This document shows positions 7,634-15,995 of a DNA stretch of 64,000 bases, one piece after another (position 1 is the stretch's first letter; every line of letters begins with the position of its first letter). The translations under genes were made by a program, and so were the position numbers. This DNA comes from Pseudomonadota bacterium (GTDB taxonomy: Bacteria; Pseudomonadota; Gammaproteobacteria; Acidiferrobacterales; UBA6901): the NCBI GenBank assembly GCA_021790335.1, contig JAJYEE010000011.1, forward strand, positions 1 through 64,000, written 5' to 3'. Under the pieces are notes generated by a model. It was given only the letters and a program-made list of their open reading frames with translations. It ran no database searches and was not told where the DNA came from.

Positions 7634-8350
7634 TCATGCCTCCTCTTGGTAAGAACCGCTCGCGCCCGCCGCACCGGCCATGACCGCGCCGATTGCCGGC
7701 TCCGGCATGGCAGCGTCCACTTGCGGCGAGGACTTCGCGGCTTCAGGTTGAACTTGCCCGCGCGCGGTCTGTAGCGCACGCTCCTTGCGCAGAATCAGGC
7801 GATACAGTCCGAACAGTGCGGCGAACTGGATCAGGCCGAATACGATCGCGGGAATCCCGGTCTTCTGTTGCAGCGTCAAGGCATCGGCAAAACCGAACTG
7901 CAGTGCTGCCAGATTCGGCTGACCGGTCATGGTCGCCGGGGCCGGAGGCCAGTACGTGAACGACCACAACAACGAAGATACGAACAGTCCGATGATCAGA
8001 AACAGCAGCGCCCACAGCGCCCCGATATTGCCTTCTCCGGTCTTCACCCAGGACGATACGGTGCAGGCACCAGCCAGCACCATGCCGATGCCGAACAGAA
8101 AAAGCCCGATGAATTGATTGATCCCGACGTCGAAGCGCATGGGATTGCCGTTGCCGACGCTGATGAAACCCGTGAACCCGAGCGTGAGGATCATCATGGC
8201 CACCAGCAGCGCCTTGGTATTGCGATAGTTCTTGAACAGCATGGCGTCGCGCAACGCCGACGTGTTGCACCAGCGCGAGCGCTGTACCAGCAGACCCACA
8301 GTGCTGCCGAATATGAACGCCGCGACGCATTGGCCCGTCACCGTAATCAT
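7634..8350 (-). CDS. YeeE/YedE-family sulfur transporter, large half
   Basis: A 238-residue membrane protein with about six transmembrane helices and a cytoplasmic C-terminal tail rich in Ala/Gln. Family marks are the N-terminal QRSRWCNTSALRDAML (compare the RSRFC motif of YeeE/TsuA) and LAGACTVSSW with a conserved channel cysteine. TsuA-type members take up thiosulfate by passing it along cysteines inside the membrane; paired half-size members occur in PmpAB/SoxT-type systems. It lies 4 nt after the smaller half and 3 nt before the TusA-like gene, so substrate could be handed to the carrier directly. The transported species cannot be read from the sequence. Confidence 0.85.
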   Translation of the reverse strand: MITVTGQCVAAFIFGSTVGLLVQRSRWCNTSALRDAMLFKNYRNTKALLVAMMILTLGFTGFISVGNGNPMRFDVGINQFIGLFLFGIGMVLAGACTVSSWVKTGEGNIGALWALLFLIIGLFVSSLLWSFTYWPPAPATMTGQPNLAALQFGFADALTLQQKTGIPAIVFGLIQFAALFGLYRLILRKERALQTARGQVQPEAAKSSPQVDAAMPEPAIGAVMAGAAGASGSYQEEA

Positions 8351-8354
8351 ATGT

Positions 8355-8849
8355 TCATGCCTCCAGAACCTTCTTGTAGATAAAACTTCCGACCCAGGCG
8401 CCCGCCACGATGCCGCTCACAGCAAGATACCCGCCGAGATTCATCTCGGGAGTCAGCCCGAAGAACGTGCTTACGTTGCAGACGAAGGACAGGCGTATGC
8501 CTATCCCCATGAGCAGTCCGCCTATGGTGATCATCACCCATTCCGACAGATGGCGCGGAACACGCCAGTAGAATTCTTTGCTGAGCACCGCGGCCACAAA
8601 CGCGCCGAAGCCCATACCAAGGCTGATGTAGATCTTCCAGTAGGCCCAGGTCGGCGTGAATACCAGGGTCCAGAACGGGATGCGCGCCAGGGTCTTGGCG
8701 CCGAGCACGTATTTCGCGACCAGACCAGCGAGCATGGTTTCGCCCCCGCCCACGGTCCAGGCTCCGACGATCACGAACAAGAACACGTCGAGCAGCGCGA
8801 TGATGGCAAGCGCGATGATTGGGTCGAGGGTCTTCTTAAACAGATCCAT
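8355..8849 (-). CDS. YeeE/YedE-family sulfur transporter, small half (first gene of operon)
   Basis: A 164-residue membrane protein with about four or five helices. It has the repeat-specific features of YeeE/YedE proteins: GGLLMGIGIRLSFVCNVSTF with a membrane cysteine and a C-terminal GAWVGSFIYKK. Half-length members pair with a second half, here the next gene 4 nt downstream, to make the two-fold pseudo-repeat channel. ATG 8849 follows GGGAGAG. About 55 nt upstream is the predicted start point of the sigma54 promoter, so this is the first gene of the 12-gene operon. Confidence 0.85.
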   Translation of the reverse strand: MDLFKKTLDPIIALAIIALLDVFLFVIVGAWTVGGGETMLAGLVAKYVLGAKTLARIPFWTLVFTPTWAYWKIYISLGMGFGAFVAAVLSKEFYWRVPRHLSEWVMITIGGLLMGIGIRLSFVCNVSTFFGLTPEMNLGGYLAVSGIVAGAWVGSFIYKKVLEA

Positions 8850-8915
8850 GCATGCTCTCCCGGGCAGTGAGCGACTTAGCGCATAACGGGCTTGTGCACC
8901 CGCTTCCGTTCATAG

Positions 8916-8931
8916 AGCAATTTCGATGCCA
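8916..8931 (-). promoter_or_regulatory. Sigma54 (-24/-12) promoter of the sulfur operon
   Basis: The reverse strand reads TGGCATCGAAATTGCT. The consensus is TGGCAC-N5-TTGCW; GG and GC are exactly 10 bp apart, as required. A start point about 12 nt downstream would fall near 8904, giving a leader of about 55 nt to the first gene. The adjacent regulator gene encodes a GAFTGA activator that needs sigma54, which supports the call. Confidence 0.8.
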
Positions 8932-8960
8932 GTGGCAAAACCGCATCGACAAAGATATGT

Positions 8961-8986
8961 TTCGTATTTACGACAGTAATTTACGA
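8961..8986. promoter_or_regulatory. Candidate upstream activator site
   Basis: TCGTATTTACGA (8962-8973) is an inverted repeat with 5-bp arms, and TTTACGA recurs 13 bp further on (8980-8986). It is 30-70 bp upstream of the -24 element, the only clear repeat in the gap between regulator and operon, and so the best candidate binding site for the NtrC-type regulator. Closer than many such sites; binding is inferred. Confidence 0.35.
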
Positions 8987-9051
8987 TATGACATGGCAGG
9001 TTAGACCAACTCGCGCTGGCCGATTTTGCGACAGATCTGTAGCAAACTGAT

Positions 9052-10386
9052 TCAACCCGATTCCTCGAGCTTGCGCCGCAGAGTGGATCGGCTGATGCCA
9101 AGCACTCGCGCTGCCACGACCTGGTTACCACCATGGGCCGCGAGCACCCGGTGGATGTGGCGCGACTCTACTTCCGTAAGGCTGAGGCGTGTCTCGTCCT
9201 CCTTGCCCGCAGCGCCTGCCGGGATCGGCCCGAAGGCGATCTCGTCGACGTCCAGTACGGGTTTGGCGTGAAGCGCGAAGCTGCGCTCGATGATGTTCTC
9301 GAGCTGACGCACGTTTCCCGGCCAGTCGTACTCGACCAGCTTGCGGCGCGCCGCCTCTGTCAGGGAAAGATCGTCGCGGCCGCGACTCTTGCGCAACTGC
9401 TTCAGAAAGTGCTCTACCAGCAGCGCGATGTCCTCGCGCCGTTCGCGCAGCGGCGGAAGAGCGATCGGCAGCACGTTGAGCCGGAACAGGAGGTCGTTGC
9501 GGAAGCTGCCCTCCGCCACCATGGCATCGAGGTCGCGGTTGGTCGCGACGATCACACGCACGTCCACCTTTACCTCCGTTTCGCCTCCTACCGGCCGCAC
9601 TTCACCCTCCTGCAGTACCCGCAAGAGCTTCGCCTGCAGCCGTGGACTGATGTCGCCGATCTCGTCCAGGAACAACGTGCCCCCGTGGGCCCGCTGGAAC
9701 AGACCGCGCATGTTCGCGGTGGCGCCGGTAAATGCTCCTTTGACGTGACCGAACAACTCGGAATCGAGCAGTTCCTCAGGCAGAGCGCAGCAGTTGACGG
9801 CGATGAACGGCCCGCGCGCGCGCCGGCTGGTTGAATGGATGGCGCGGGCAACGACCTCTTTCCCGGTGCCGGTCTCACCCGTAACCAGAACCGGGATGTC
9901 CTGATTGCGGATGCGTTCGACCAGATCGAGAATCCCGCACATCGCTGGACTGCCCGCGATGATTTTGGACAGCTGGTCGCGCCCCGAAAGCTTCTCGCGC
10001 AAGCGAGTCACCTCCTCGCGCAGCGATTTCTTTTCAAGCACCTTGTTGATGCGCAGCATCAGCTCGTCGGGATTGATCGGCTTCGTCAGGTAGTCATAGG
10101 CGCCCAGCCGCATCGCCTCGACCGCAGTTTCTATCGATGCAAAAGCGGTCATCACGATGCTTTCCGCAGGATTCGCGCTCGCGCCGAGCTGTGCGAGCAG
10201 CGACATGCCATTGGCATCACCCAGACGCAGGTCGAGAACGACCAGATCCACCTGGTTGCGCTCGAGCGCGGCCCCGGCAGCTTCCAGCCCGTCCGCTTCG
10301 AGCGCCACATGGCCCTCTGAGCGCAGCAACATGCTCAGCGTCTTGCGGATCGAGGGTTCATCGTCGACGATCAGAATTGTAGCCAT
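9052..10386 (-). CDS. NtrC-family sigma54-dependent response regulator
   Basis: A 444-residue regulator with three domains. The receiver domain (1-120) has acidic residues D8/D9, phospho-acceptor D52 and K102. The AAA+ domain (about 140-375) has Walker A GETGTGKE (170-177), the sigma54-contacting GAFTGA loop (218-223), Walker B FLDEIGD and WPGNVRQLEN. The C-terminal Fis-type HTH reads NQVVAARVLGISRSTLRRKL. ATG 10386 is used; the ORF track's longer start at 10683 would run back into the kinase gene. It lies 5 nt after the kinase stop. Its stop is 120 nt upstream of the sigma54 promoter of the sulfur operon, which is its most likely target. Similar sigma54 two-component pairs regulate sulfur-oxidation genes in Acidithiobacillus. 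Confidence 0.93.
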   Translation of the reverse strand: MATILIVDDEPSIRKTLSMLLRSEGHVALEADGLEAAGAALERNQVDLVVLDLRLGDANGMSLLAQLGASANPAESIVMTAFASIETAVEAMRLGAYDYLTKPINPDELMLRINKVLEKKSLREEVTRLREKLSGRDQLSKIIAGSPAMCGILDLVERIRNQDIPVLVTGETGTGKEVVARAIHSTSRRARGPFIAVNCCALPEELLDSELFGHVKGAFTGATANMRGLFQRAHGGTLFLDEIGDISPRLQAKLLRVLQEGEVRPVGGETEVKVDVRVIVATNRDLDAMVAEGSFRNDLLFRLNVLPIALPPLRERREDIALLVEHFLKQLRKSRGRDDLSLTEAARRKLVEYDWPGNVRQLENIIERSFALHAKPVLDVDEIAFGPIPAGAAGKEDETRLSLTEVESRHIHRVLAAHGGNQVVAARVLGISRSTLRRKLEESG

Positions 10387-10391
10387 CGGAA

Positions 10392-11834
10392 TCAGACCGC
10401 CTCCAGATCGAAACTGATCTCGGTACCCACGTTCACGTGGCTGACGATCGACAGCGAGGTGCCATGCTGCATCAGAATCCGCTGCGCGATCGAGAGTCCC
10501 AGGCCGGTACCATGTTTGCGGCCGGTCACGAACGGCCGCACGATCTTGTCGAGCAGGTGATCGGGAATGCCGCATCCGTTGTCGGCAATACTGATTCTGA
10601 CAATGCGCCCGGCACGCTCGACCCGCACGTGAAGGTTGCCACCCTCGGGCATGGCCTGAACCGCGTTGAGCATCAGGTTCCATACCACCTGACGCAAATG
10701 ATCGGGATCATGACGCGCACGGCACGGACATACATCGCACTCCACCTCGACCCGCACCGCTACCGCCTGCGGGTTCTGGCGAATCAAGCTTGCGACCTCC
10801 TCGATCAGCGCGCATACATCGTCTTCCAGCAGCCGCGACTCGCGTATCCGCGCGAAATCCAGGAAATCGTTCAGGATGCGCTGCAAGCGCAGCGACTCGG
10901 TATTAAGAATCGCGATCGCCTGGGCACGATCGCTTACCGGAAGGTTCGACCGGTCGAGCAGCTTCACTGAGTTGATCACCGCCGACAGCGGATTGCGTAT
11001 CTCGTGGGCGATGCTGGCCGATAGCTCGCCCACACAGGCCAGCCGCTCGGCGTCGGTACGTTTCTCGTGTTCGCTGCGTACCTGATCGGAGATTCGCTGC
11101 AGCGACTCGGCCATGGCGTTGAATGCCCCACCCAGCAGACCCACCTCGTCGCGCGCTTGCAGGTCTACCCGCACGCCCAGATTGCCGCCGCCGATCTTGC
11201 GCACCGCCGCCATCAGCGTGTACAGATTGCGCGTAATGAGGACCGACAGTACCCATGCGGCGACGCTGCCCACCACCAGGGCCAACAGAATGAACAGCAG
11301 ACCCTCATTGCGCGTGGCGGCCAACTCGGATTTCAGATGCCGTGTGGACATTTCCAGAAACACCGTGCCAACACGCTGACCTGCCACCCGGATCTGTTCG
11401 TGCAGGCGCAGTCTGTTGCGTCTAGGCACCGCAACTCCATCCGGCGGCGCCGGCAATCGATGGCCAACCTGATGTGGGTCGGTGCTCGCCAGCACGTCGC
11501 CGCGCACGTCCACGATCGCCCCCTCGGTAACGTCGGGCTGTTGCTTCACGCGCTCGGTAACCTCGGCCAGCGAACCCAGGTCTTCGGCCAGCAGGGCGTT
11601 GGTGCTGGCCACCGCCATGAGCGTAATGAGCGAGTGCGCACGGTTATGGAGCTCCGCGCGGATCGCCTCGGACTGCTTGTTCACTGCCGACCAGACGAAC
11701 GCCCCCATCAGCACGGCATGCACAAGTGCGACTGACAGTACCAGCCGGAACCGCAGCGTCCGGAAGAAAGACAGTCGCGGCGACCGCTGCTCCGCGGCGA
11801 CAGTCTGTCCTCGATCGAGTTCGATGACACTCAT
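10392..11834 (-). CDS. Membrane sensor histidine kinase
   Basis: A 480-residue kinase. A first transmembrane helix (about 29-50) and a second (about 178-200) enclose a periplasmic sensor region of roughly 130 residues. Then come a HAMP linker, the HisKA box with phospho-histidine H277 (SIAHEIRNPLSAV) and an ATPase domain with N box (NLMLNAVQAM), DNGCGIP and GTGLGLS. It autophosphorylates and passes phosphate to the adjacent NtrC-type regulator. Its ATG (11834-11832) overlaps the stop of the binding-protein gene by 4 nt (ATGA), so the two are translationally coupled and probably co-sense the same signal. Confidence 0.92.
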   Translation of the reverse strand: MSVIELDRGQTVAAEQRSPRLSFFRTLRFRLVLSVALVHAVLMGAFVWSAVNKQSEAIRAELHNRAHSLITLMAVASTNALLAEDLGSLAEVTERVKQQPDVTEGAIVDVRGDVLASTDPHQVGHRLPAPPDGVAVPRRNRLRLHEQIRVAGQRVGTVFLEMSTRHLKSELAATRNEGLLFILLALVVGSVAAWVLSVLITRNLYTLMAAVRKIGGGNLGVRVDLQARDEVGLLGGAFNAMAESLQRISDQVRSEHEKRTDAERLACVGELSASIAHEIRNPLSAVINSVKLLDRSNLPVSDRAQAIAILNTESLRLQRILNDFLDFARIRESRLLEDDVCALIEEVASLIRQNPQAVAVRVEVECDVCPCRARHDPDHLRQVVWNLMLNAVQAMPEGGNLHVRVERAGRIVRISIADNGCGIPDHLLDKIVRPFVTGRKHGTGLGLSIAQRILMQHGTSLSIVSHVNVGTEISFDLEAV

Positions 11835-12670
11835 GGTTTCACACCGTCGTACTCGCTGTTGTGTGCGACCACGAAACCCCGGCTGAATCCGAGATGCCTG
11901 AGCACCATGCGTCCGCCGGCCGTCGCAGTGAGGTGCGTCAGCATCTTCCTGATGCGGTCAGTTTCATGTGCCGGCATGTCGTCGAGAACCGCAATCGGCA
12001 TCTGCGGCTGAGGCGGCGTCTGGGCAATCACCCGCAGTTCCCGCTGAACGCGCGGCGGCATGGAGCGCAGCGACGGCAACCAGGTGCCCGCCATGCCTAC
12101 CATCCCGTAATACACCGCCATCAGCGCCGAGTCCTGAGACCCAAAATACTTCACCTTCAGGTCCCGGTTAACGTGAATGCCGAGCGTCTCCATGTACTGC
12201 CGGGTCATGATCGTGGCGGCGTAGGCATTGGGATCCGGGAAGCCGACACGCAGACCCGGAGGCAGGACATGCGGTCCGAGCGCGTGGATCGGACTGTTGC
12301 GGCGCACGACCAGAATGCCGGCAAAGGGCTCGCCCGCAACCTTAACGATGACATGGTAGCCCCAGCGGCGGGCGCGGGTGTACAGCAGCGGATTCAGGTA
12401 GATGATGTCATACTCGCGGCGTTGGACACGACGCATGAAGGCCGCGAAATTGGGTGCGGTCACGAACTGCACCGGCCGGTGCAGCGCATGCTGCAGGGCG
12501 TCGGTCAGCGGCAGAAACATTCCGGCCAGCATGGTCGGGCTCTGCAGAGGAAGCACGCCGAAGCGCAGGTAGTGCGGTCGACGCGCGACGGCTGCACCGC
12601 TTACGGCGATCAGCACGATCGCCGTAAGCCAGCACAGCACCGATTGCAGCCGCCTGATCAACTGAAACAT
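11831..12670 (-). CDS. PhnD-like periplasmic binding protein coupled to the sensor kinase
   Basis: A 279-residue exported protein of the phosphate/phosphite/phosphonate-binding (PhnD-like) family. A signal helix (about 8-28) is followed by LRFGVLPLQSPTMLAG, YDIIYLNPLLYTRA and LVVRRNSPI, the usual pattern of this fold. No ABC permease or ATPase gene is next to it; instead its last bases overlap the histidine kinase start, so it is probably a ligand sensor presenting its ligand to the kinase. The neighbouring operon suggests a sulfur oxyanion such as thiosulfate or tetrathionate; this is inferred. Start 12670 (MFQLIRRLQ) is chosen because the helix begins there; 12700 is an alternative. No ribosome site is strong. 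Confidence 0.82.
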   Translation of the reverse strand: MFQLIRRLQSVLCWLTAIVLIAVSGAAVARRPHYLRFGVLPLQSPTMLAGMFLPLTDALQHALHRPVQFVTAPNFAAFMRRVQRREYDIIYLNPLLYTRARRWGYHVIVKVAGEPFAGILVVRRNSPIHALGPHVLPPGLRVGFPDPNAYAATIMTRQYMETLGIHVNRDLKVKYFGSQDSALMAVYYGMVGMAGTWLPSLRSMPPRVQRELRVIAQTPPQPQMPIAVLDDMPAHETDRIRKMLTHLTATAGGRMVLRHLGFSRGFVVAHNSEYDGVKP

Positions 12671-12877
12671 GTCTTGCACCCATGACGGGTCGATCCGCAT
12701 CGGACAACCCGCTGAACCTGACCCGCAACGCATATCGCCGTCCGAGCTTCTCCATAACCGGGCCCGTCCCTGCTGCCGGTCCCCGTTCACCGGGCGGGTG
12801 TGCGCCCCTGACCCATCGCCGACAGTGTAGCCCAGGCGCGTGACCGCCGCGAGACTGACAGGCCGCCGCGCGGCAGC

Positions 12878-14617
12878 TCAACGGACCGCGGATTTCCGGC
12901 CCCATTCCAGACGGCGGTGGAGTGCCAGGTGCAGTGGCGTCCAGGAATGCGGAATGCGGTGTACGAAGTGGTAGCGGGCGACATGGTAGCTCGGGTCGAA
13001 TCCGTAGAAATTCATCCGCAGCCGCTCGAGTTCCTCATCCCTGTAGGACTGCAGCGGCCGCTCAGCTTCTTCCCGAATGCGGCACCGGTTCTTCTCATCC
13101 AGCGCGCGGCGGAACGCATCGTCGCCCGCCAGATCGCGCGCCAGCATCCGCACGCGTAGCTCAAACTCCTCCACGGTGGTCCCGAAATGATCGTCGATGA
13201 GTCCGAGGCGCTTGGCCGCGTGCACCCCGATCGGCAGGCGGTTTTCCGTGATCGTCTCGGCCCGCTCCCCGCCGACGCGCCTCGGCAGCAGGTAAGTCCA
13301 GTATTCGGAACCAAAAAGATTGCCCATGCCCTTGTAGTGCGGATTCAGGATGACGCCGGTGCGTGCGCAGACACGGTCCGCCGCCAGTGCCAGGAATACA
13401 CCCCCGGCCCCGGCATTGCCGCGCACGGCCGCCACCGTTAGGTGCGTCTGGGTCGTGATGATTGCATGCGCCAGATCGTTCATCGCGTTGATGTTGCGCC
13501 AGGACTCGTCAGCCGGGCTTTCTGCCGATTCGATGATATTGAGATGGATACCGTTCGACCAGAAATCCCTGCCGCCCAGAAGCACGATGACGCGTGTCGG
13601 GCGTGCGCAGGCATGGCGGTAGGCGTGCAACAGGCGCCGACACTGCTCTGTGCTCATCGCCCCGTTGTAGAAATCAAAATACAGGTAGCCGACACGCCCC
13701 TCCTCCGCATACCGAATCTCCCGGTATGTCGTCACATCTTCCGGCCCATCGAGGGACAGCGGCGACTCGGGCACGCTGCCCGCCTGAGGGCCAAGAGCGG
13801 TGACGGCGGGAAGCTTGAAGGTCTTCTCGTGCGTATCGATCCTGCGCAGATGCCCGATCCACACCGCGCCGTCGATTGTGGCGCGGCAGATCGCGCCATC
13901 GCGCCGGGCGATTATTTCACCGGGGCGGCCACTCAAATCCGCCTCGCCACAAGCATCGAACAGCAGGTACGGCTGGCCGAGGATTTCATCCTCGACCCCC
14001 GGGGCTCCGTCGGCCGATCTGATTTTCCGCAGGATTGCGGCGCTGTCGTCATTCAGCCAATCTATCCGGCGCTGCGCCTGGGACATGAGCGGCCGTGCAC
14101 GGCCGTGCACGGCCGGATCCCGGTCGTCCAGCACCTGCGGCACGAATGACCTGGAAGTGAAACGCTCTACGGCGGAAAGAAGCGCGGCCGCCGCCGCCTC
14201 GGTCACTTCGTTGCGATAAAGACTGCTCTTGCGCGCCACGCGCATCGGAAAGTCTGCCGATGCCCAGATGTCGCCACCATCAAGCTGGGCGTTCGCCTGC
14301 AGGACCGTGACACCCCACTTCGCTTCGCCATCGATTATCGCCCAATCAAGCGCGGAAGGGCCGCGGTCACCCCGGATTCCCGGATGCACCACCAGACACA
14401 CATGCTGCCGCCAGACCTCCTCCGGTATGGCACGCCGCAGATAAGGCGCGACGACCAGATCCGGCCGGTAGAGCCTCACGGCCTCAGCGGTAACCGCGTC
14501 GTTGATGTCGAATTCGACTGAGACCTCGTGGCCGCGTTCCGACAGTTCGACGTACAACCGCTGGGTCAGGCTGTTGAAGCTGTGGCTCAGGAACAGGATC
14601 CGGAGCGGTCTACTCAT
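12878..14617 (-). CDS. hypX: Hydrogenase maturation factor HypX
   Basis: A 579-residue cytosolic protein. The N-terminal half resembles methionyl-tRNA formyltransferase/formyl-THF hydrolase enzymes (PDLVVAPYLRRAIPEEVW, then VHPGIRGDRGPSALDW) and the C-terminal half an enoyl-CoA hydratase fold (VIVLLGGRDFWSNGIHLN, RGNAGAGGVFLALAADRV). HypX makes the active-site CO ligand of [NiFe]-hydrogenase from formyl-tetrahydrofolate via formyl-CoA, the route used in the presence of oxygen. ATG 14617 overlaps the hypD stop by 8 nt; the ORF-track start at 14941 is inside hypD. Length matches known HypX. No hydrogenase structural genes are in the window, so they must be elsewhere. Confidence 0.93.
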   Translation of the reverse strand: MSRPLRILFLSHSFNSLTQRLYVELSERGHEVSVEFDINDAVTAEAVRLYRPDLVVAPYLRRAIPEEVWRQHVCLVVHPGIRGDRGPSALDWAIIDGEAKWGVTVLQANAQLDGGDIWASADFPMRVARKSSLYRNEVTEAAAAALLSAVERFTSRSFVPQVLDDRDPAVHGRARPLMSQAQRRIDWLNDDSAAILRKIRSADGAPGVEDEILGQPYLLFDACGEADLSGRPGEIIARRDGAICRATIDGAVWIGHLRRIDTHEKTFKLPAVTALGPQAGSVPESPLSLDGPEDVTTYREIRYAEEGRVGYLYFDFYNGAMSTEQCRRLLHAYRHACARPTRVIVLLGGRDFWSNGIHLNIIESAESPADESWRNINAMNDLAHAIITTQTHLTVAAVRGNAGAGGVFLALAADRVCARTGVILNPHYKGMGNLFGSEYWTYLLPRRVGGERAETITENRLPIGVHAAKRLGLIDDHFGTTVEEFELRVRMLARDLAGDDAFRRALDEKNRCRIREEAERPLQSYRDEELERLRMNFYGFDPSYHVARYHFVHRIPHSWTPLHLALHRRLEWGRKSAVR

Positions 14618-15761
14618 TACTGCCCGCCTGCAGCGTGGGTGCATCGTTACGCCGCCGGAACTTGTAGTAGGCCGCGCAGGCGCCTTCCGAGGAAACCATG
14701 CACGATCCGATCGGATTGCGCGGCGTGCAGACGGTACCGAAGATCCTGCAGTCAAGCGGCTTCTTGACCCCGCGCAGTATCGCGCCGCATTCGCAGGCTT
14801 TGTTCTCGGCGACCGGACGCGGCTGCACCGCAAAACGCGCCTCGGCATCGTACCGGGCATACTGCTTCTTGATGCGCAGTCCGCTGTACGGAACCACTCC
14901 CAGTCCACGCCACTCGAACGTGCGACGCAACTCGAACACATCGGCCACCAGCGCCTGGGCCTTGGTATTGCCAGTACGGGTCACCCCGCGGCTGAACTGG
15001 TTTTCGACCTCGGCGCGGTGCTCATTCAGCTGACGCACCAACATGAGTATCCCCTGCAGCACATCCAGTGGCTCGAACCCGGATATGACCACCGGACGCT
15101 GGTATTCGCGCGCAAAGTATTCGTAGGCACGACTGCCTATGATCGTGCTCACGTGCGAGGGGCCGATGAATCCGTCCACGCGCACACTGCCGATCTGGCG
15201 CACATCGGGCGAATTCAGGATGCTCTGGATCGCCGACGGCGTCAGCACGTGATTACAGAACACGCTGAAATTCGACAAACCCAGGCGATGCGCCTCCCTG
15301 ATCGCCACCGCCGTGGGCGGCGTGGTTGTCTCAAAGCCGATTGCGAAAAACACTACTTCCTTCCCCGGATTATCGACCGCGAGCCGGATGGCCTCGGCGC
15401 ACGAATAGACCATGCGAACGTCGCGCCCCTCGGCCCTGGCCTTGAGCAGACTGCGCTTGCGCGAGCCTGGCACCCGCAGCATATCGCCATAGCTGCACAG
15501 CATGACGTTCGGGATCCCAGCCAGTTCGATCGCGCTGTCCAGGCGACCTATGGGCAGCACGCACACCGGGCAGCCAGGACCATGAACCAGCCGGATGTTG
15601 GCCGGCAGCAGATCCTGGATGCCGTAGCGGAAAATCGCATGCGTGTGCCCACCACAGAACTCCATCAAGTGGTAGTCGCGTGCCGGATCAGCTTCGCGCG
15701 CGATGGCAGCGGCGATGGCCGAAGCAACACGCCCGTCGCGAAACTCGCTAATGTATTTCAC
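14610..15761 (-). CDS. hypD: Hydrogenase maturation factor HypD
   Basis: A 383-residue Fe-S scaffold protein for assembly of Fe(CN)2CO of [NiFe]-hydrogenases. Signature motifs are present: FCGGHTH with C36, GPGCPVC (C64, C67), GFETTTP and the C-terminal cysteines of the 4Fe-4S cluster (CECGAI, CRIFG, CTPRNPIGSC). Works with HypC, which is the gene before it; the two overlap by 14 nt. Overlaps hypX by 8 nt at the 3' end. Length is typical for the family (about 370-385). Confidence 0.96.
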   Translation of the reverse strand: MKYISEFRDGRVASAIAAAIAREADPARDYHLMEFCGGHTHAIFRYGIQDLLPANIRLVHGPGCPVCVLPIGRLDSAIELAGIPNVMLCSYGDMLRVPGSRKRSLLKARAEGRDVRMVYSCAEAIRLAVDNPGKEVVFFAIGFETTTPPTAVAIREAHRLGLSNFSVFCNHVLTPSAIQSILNSPDVRQIGSVRVDGFIGPSHVSTIIGSRAYEYFAREYQRPVVISGFEPLDVLQGILMLVRQLNEHRAEVENQFSRGVTRTGNTKAQALVADVFELRRTFEWRGLGVVPYSGLRIKKQYARYDAEARFAVQPRPVAENKACECGAILRGVKKPLDCRIFGTVCTPRNPIGSCMVSSEGACAAYYKFRRRNDAPTLQAGSNE

Positions 15762-15993
15762 CGGATGATCCCTCGTGCTCGCTCACCATCTGTGCAAACA
15801 GGGCGAGCGTCCGGTCCGCCTCGTCCGCGTCCAGACGCGCGATCGCATAGCCGACGTGAACGATAACGTAGTCGCCCACAGCGACATCCTCGACCAGTCC
15901 CAGCGAGATTTCATTGTGCACGCCGCCAATGTCGATCAGCGCCTTGTCGTCATCCAGAAGCCGGACTACCCGGGCAGGTATGGCCAGACACAT
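15748..15993 (-). CDS. hypC: Hydrogenase maturation chaperone HypC
   Basis: An 81-residue chaperone starting MCLAIPARVV. C2, exposed after Met removal, binds the Fe(CN)2CO moiety together with HypD and delivers it to the hydrogenase large subunit. The central GGVHNEISLGLV and GDYVIVHVGYAI are typical of the family. Start 15993 is fixed by the MCLAIP motif and by GGAGG about 10 nt upstream; the longer ORF start at 16158 is not used. It begins 2 nt after the hupK-like stop and overlaps hypD. Confidence 0.95.
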   Translation of the reverse strand: MCLAIPARVVRLLDDDKALIDIGGVHNEISLGLVEDVAVGDYVIVHVGYAIARLDADEADRTLALFAQMVSEHEGSSGEIH

Positions 15994-15995
15994 TT

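Noticed and set aside
14502-15866. 454-codon plus-strand ORF
   Set aside because: Antisense shadow of hypD and hypX, which are unambiguous.
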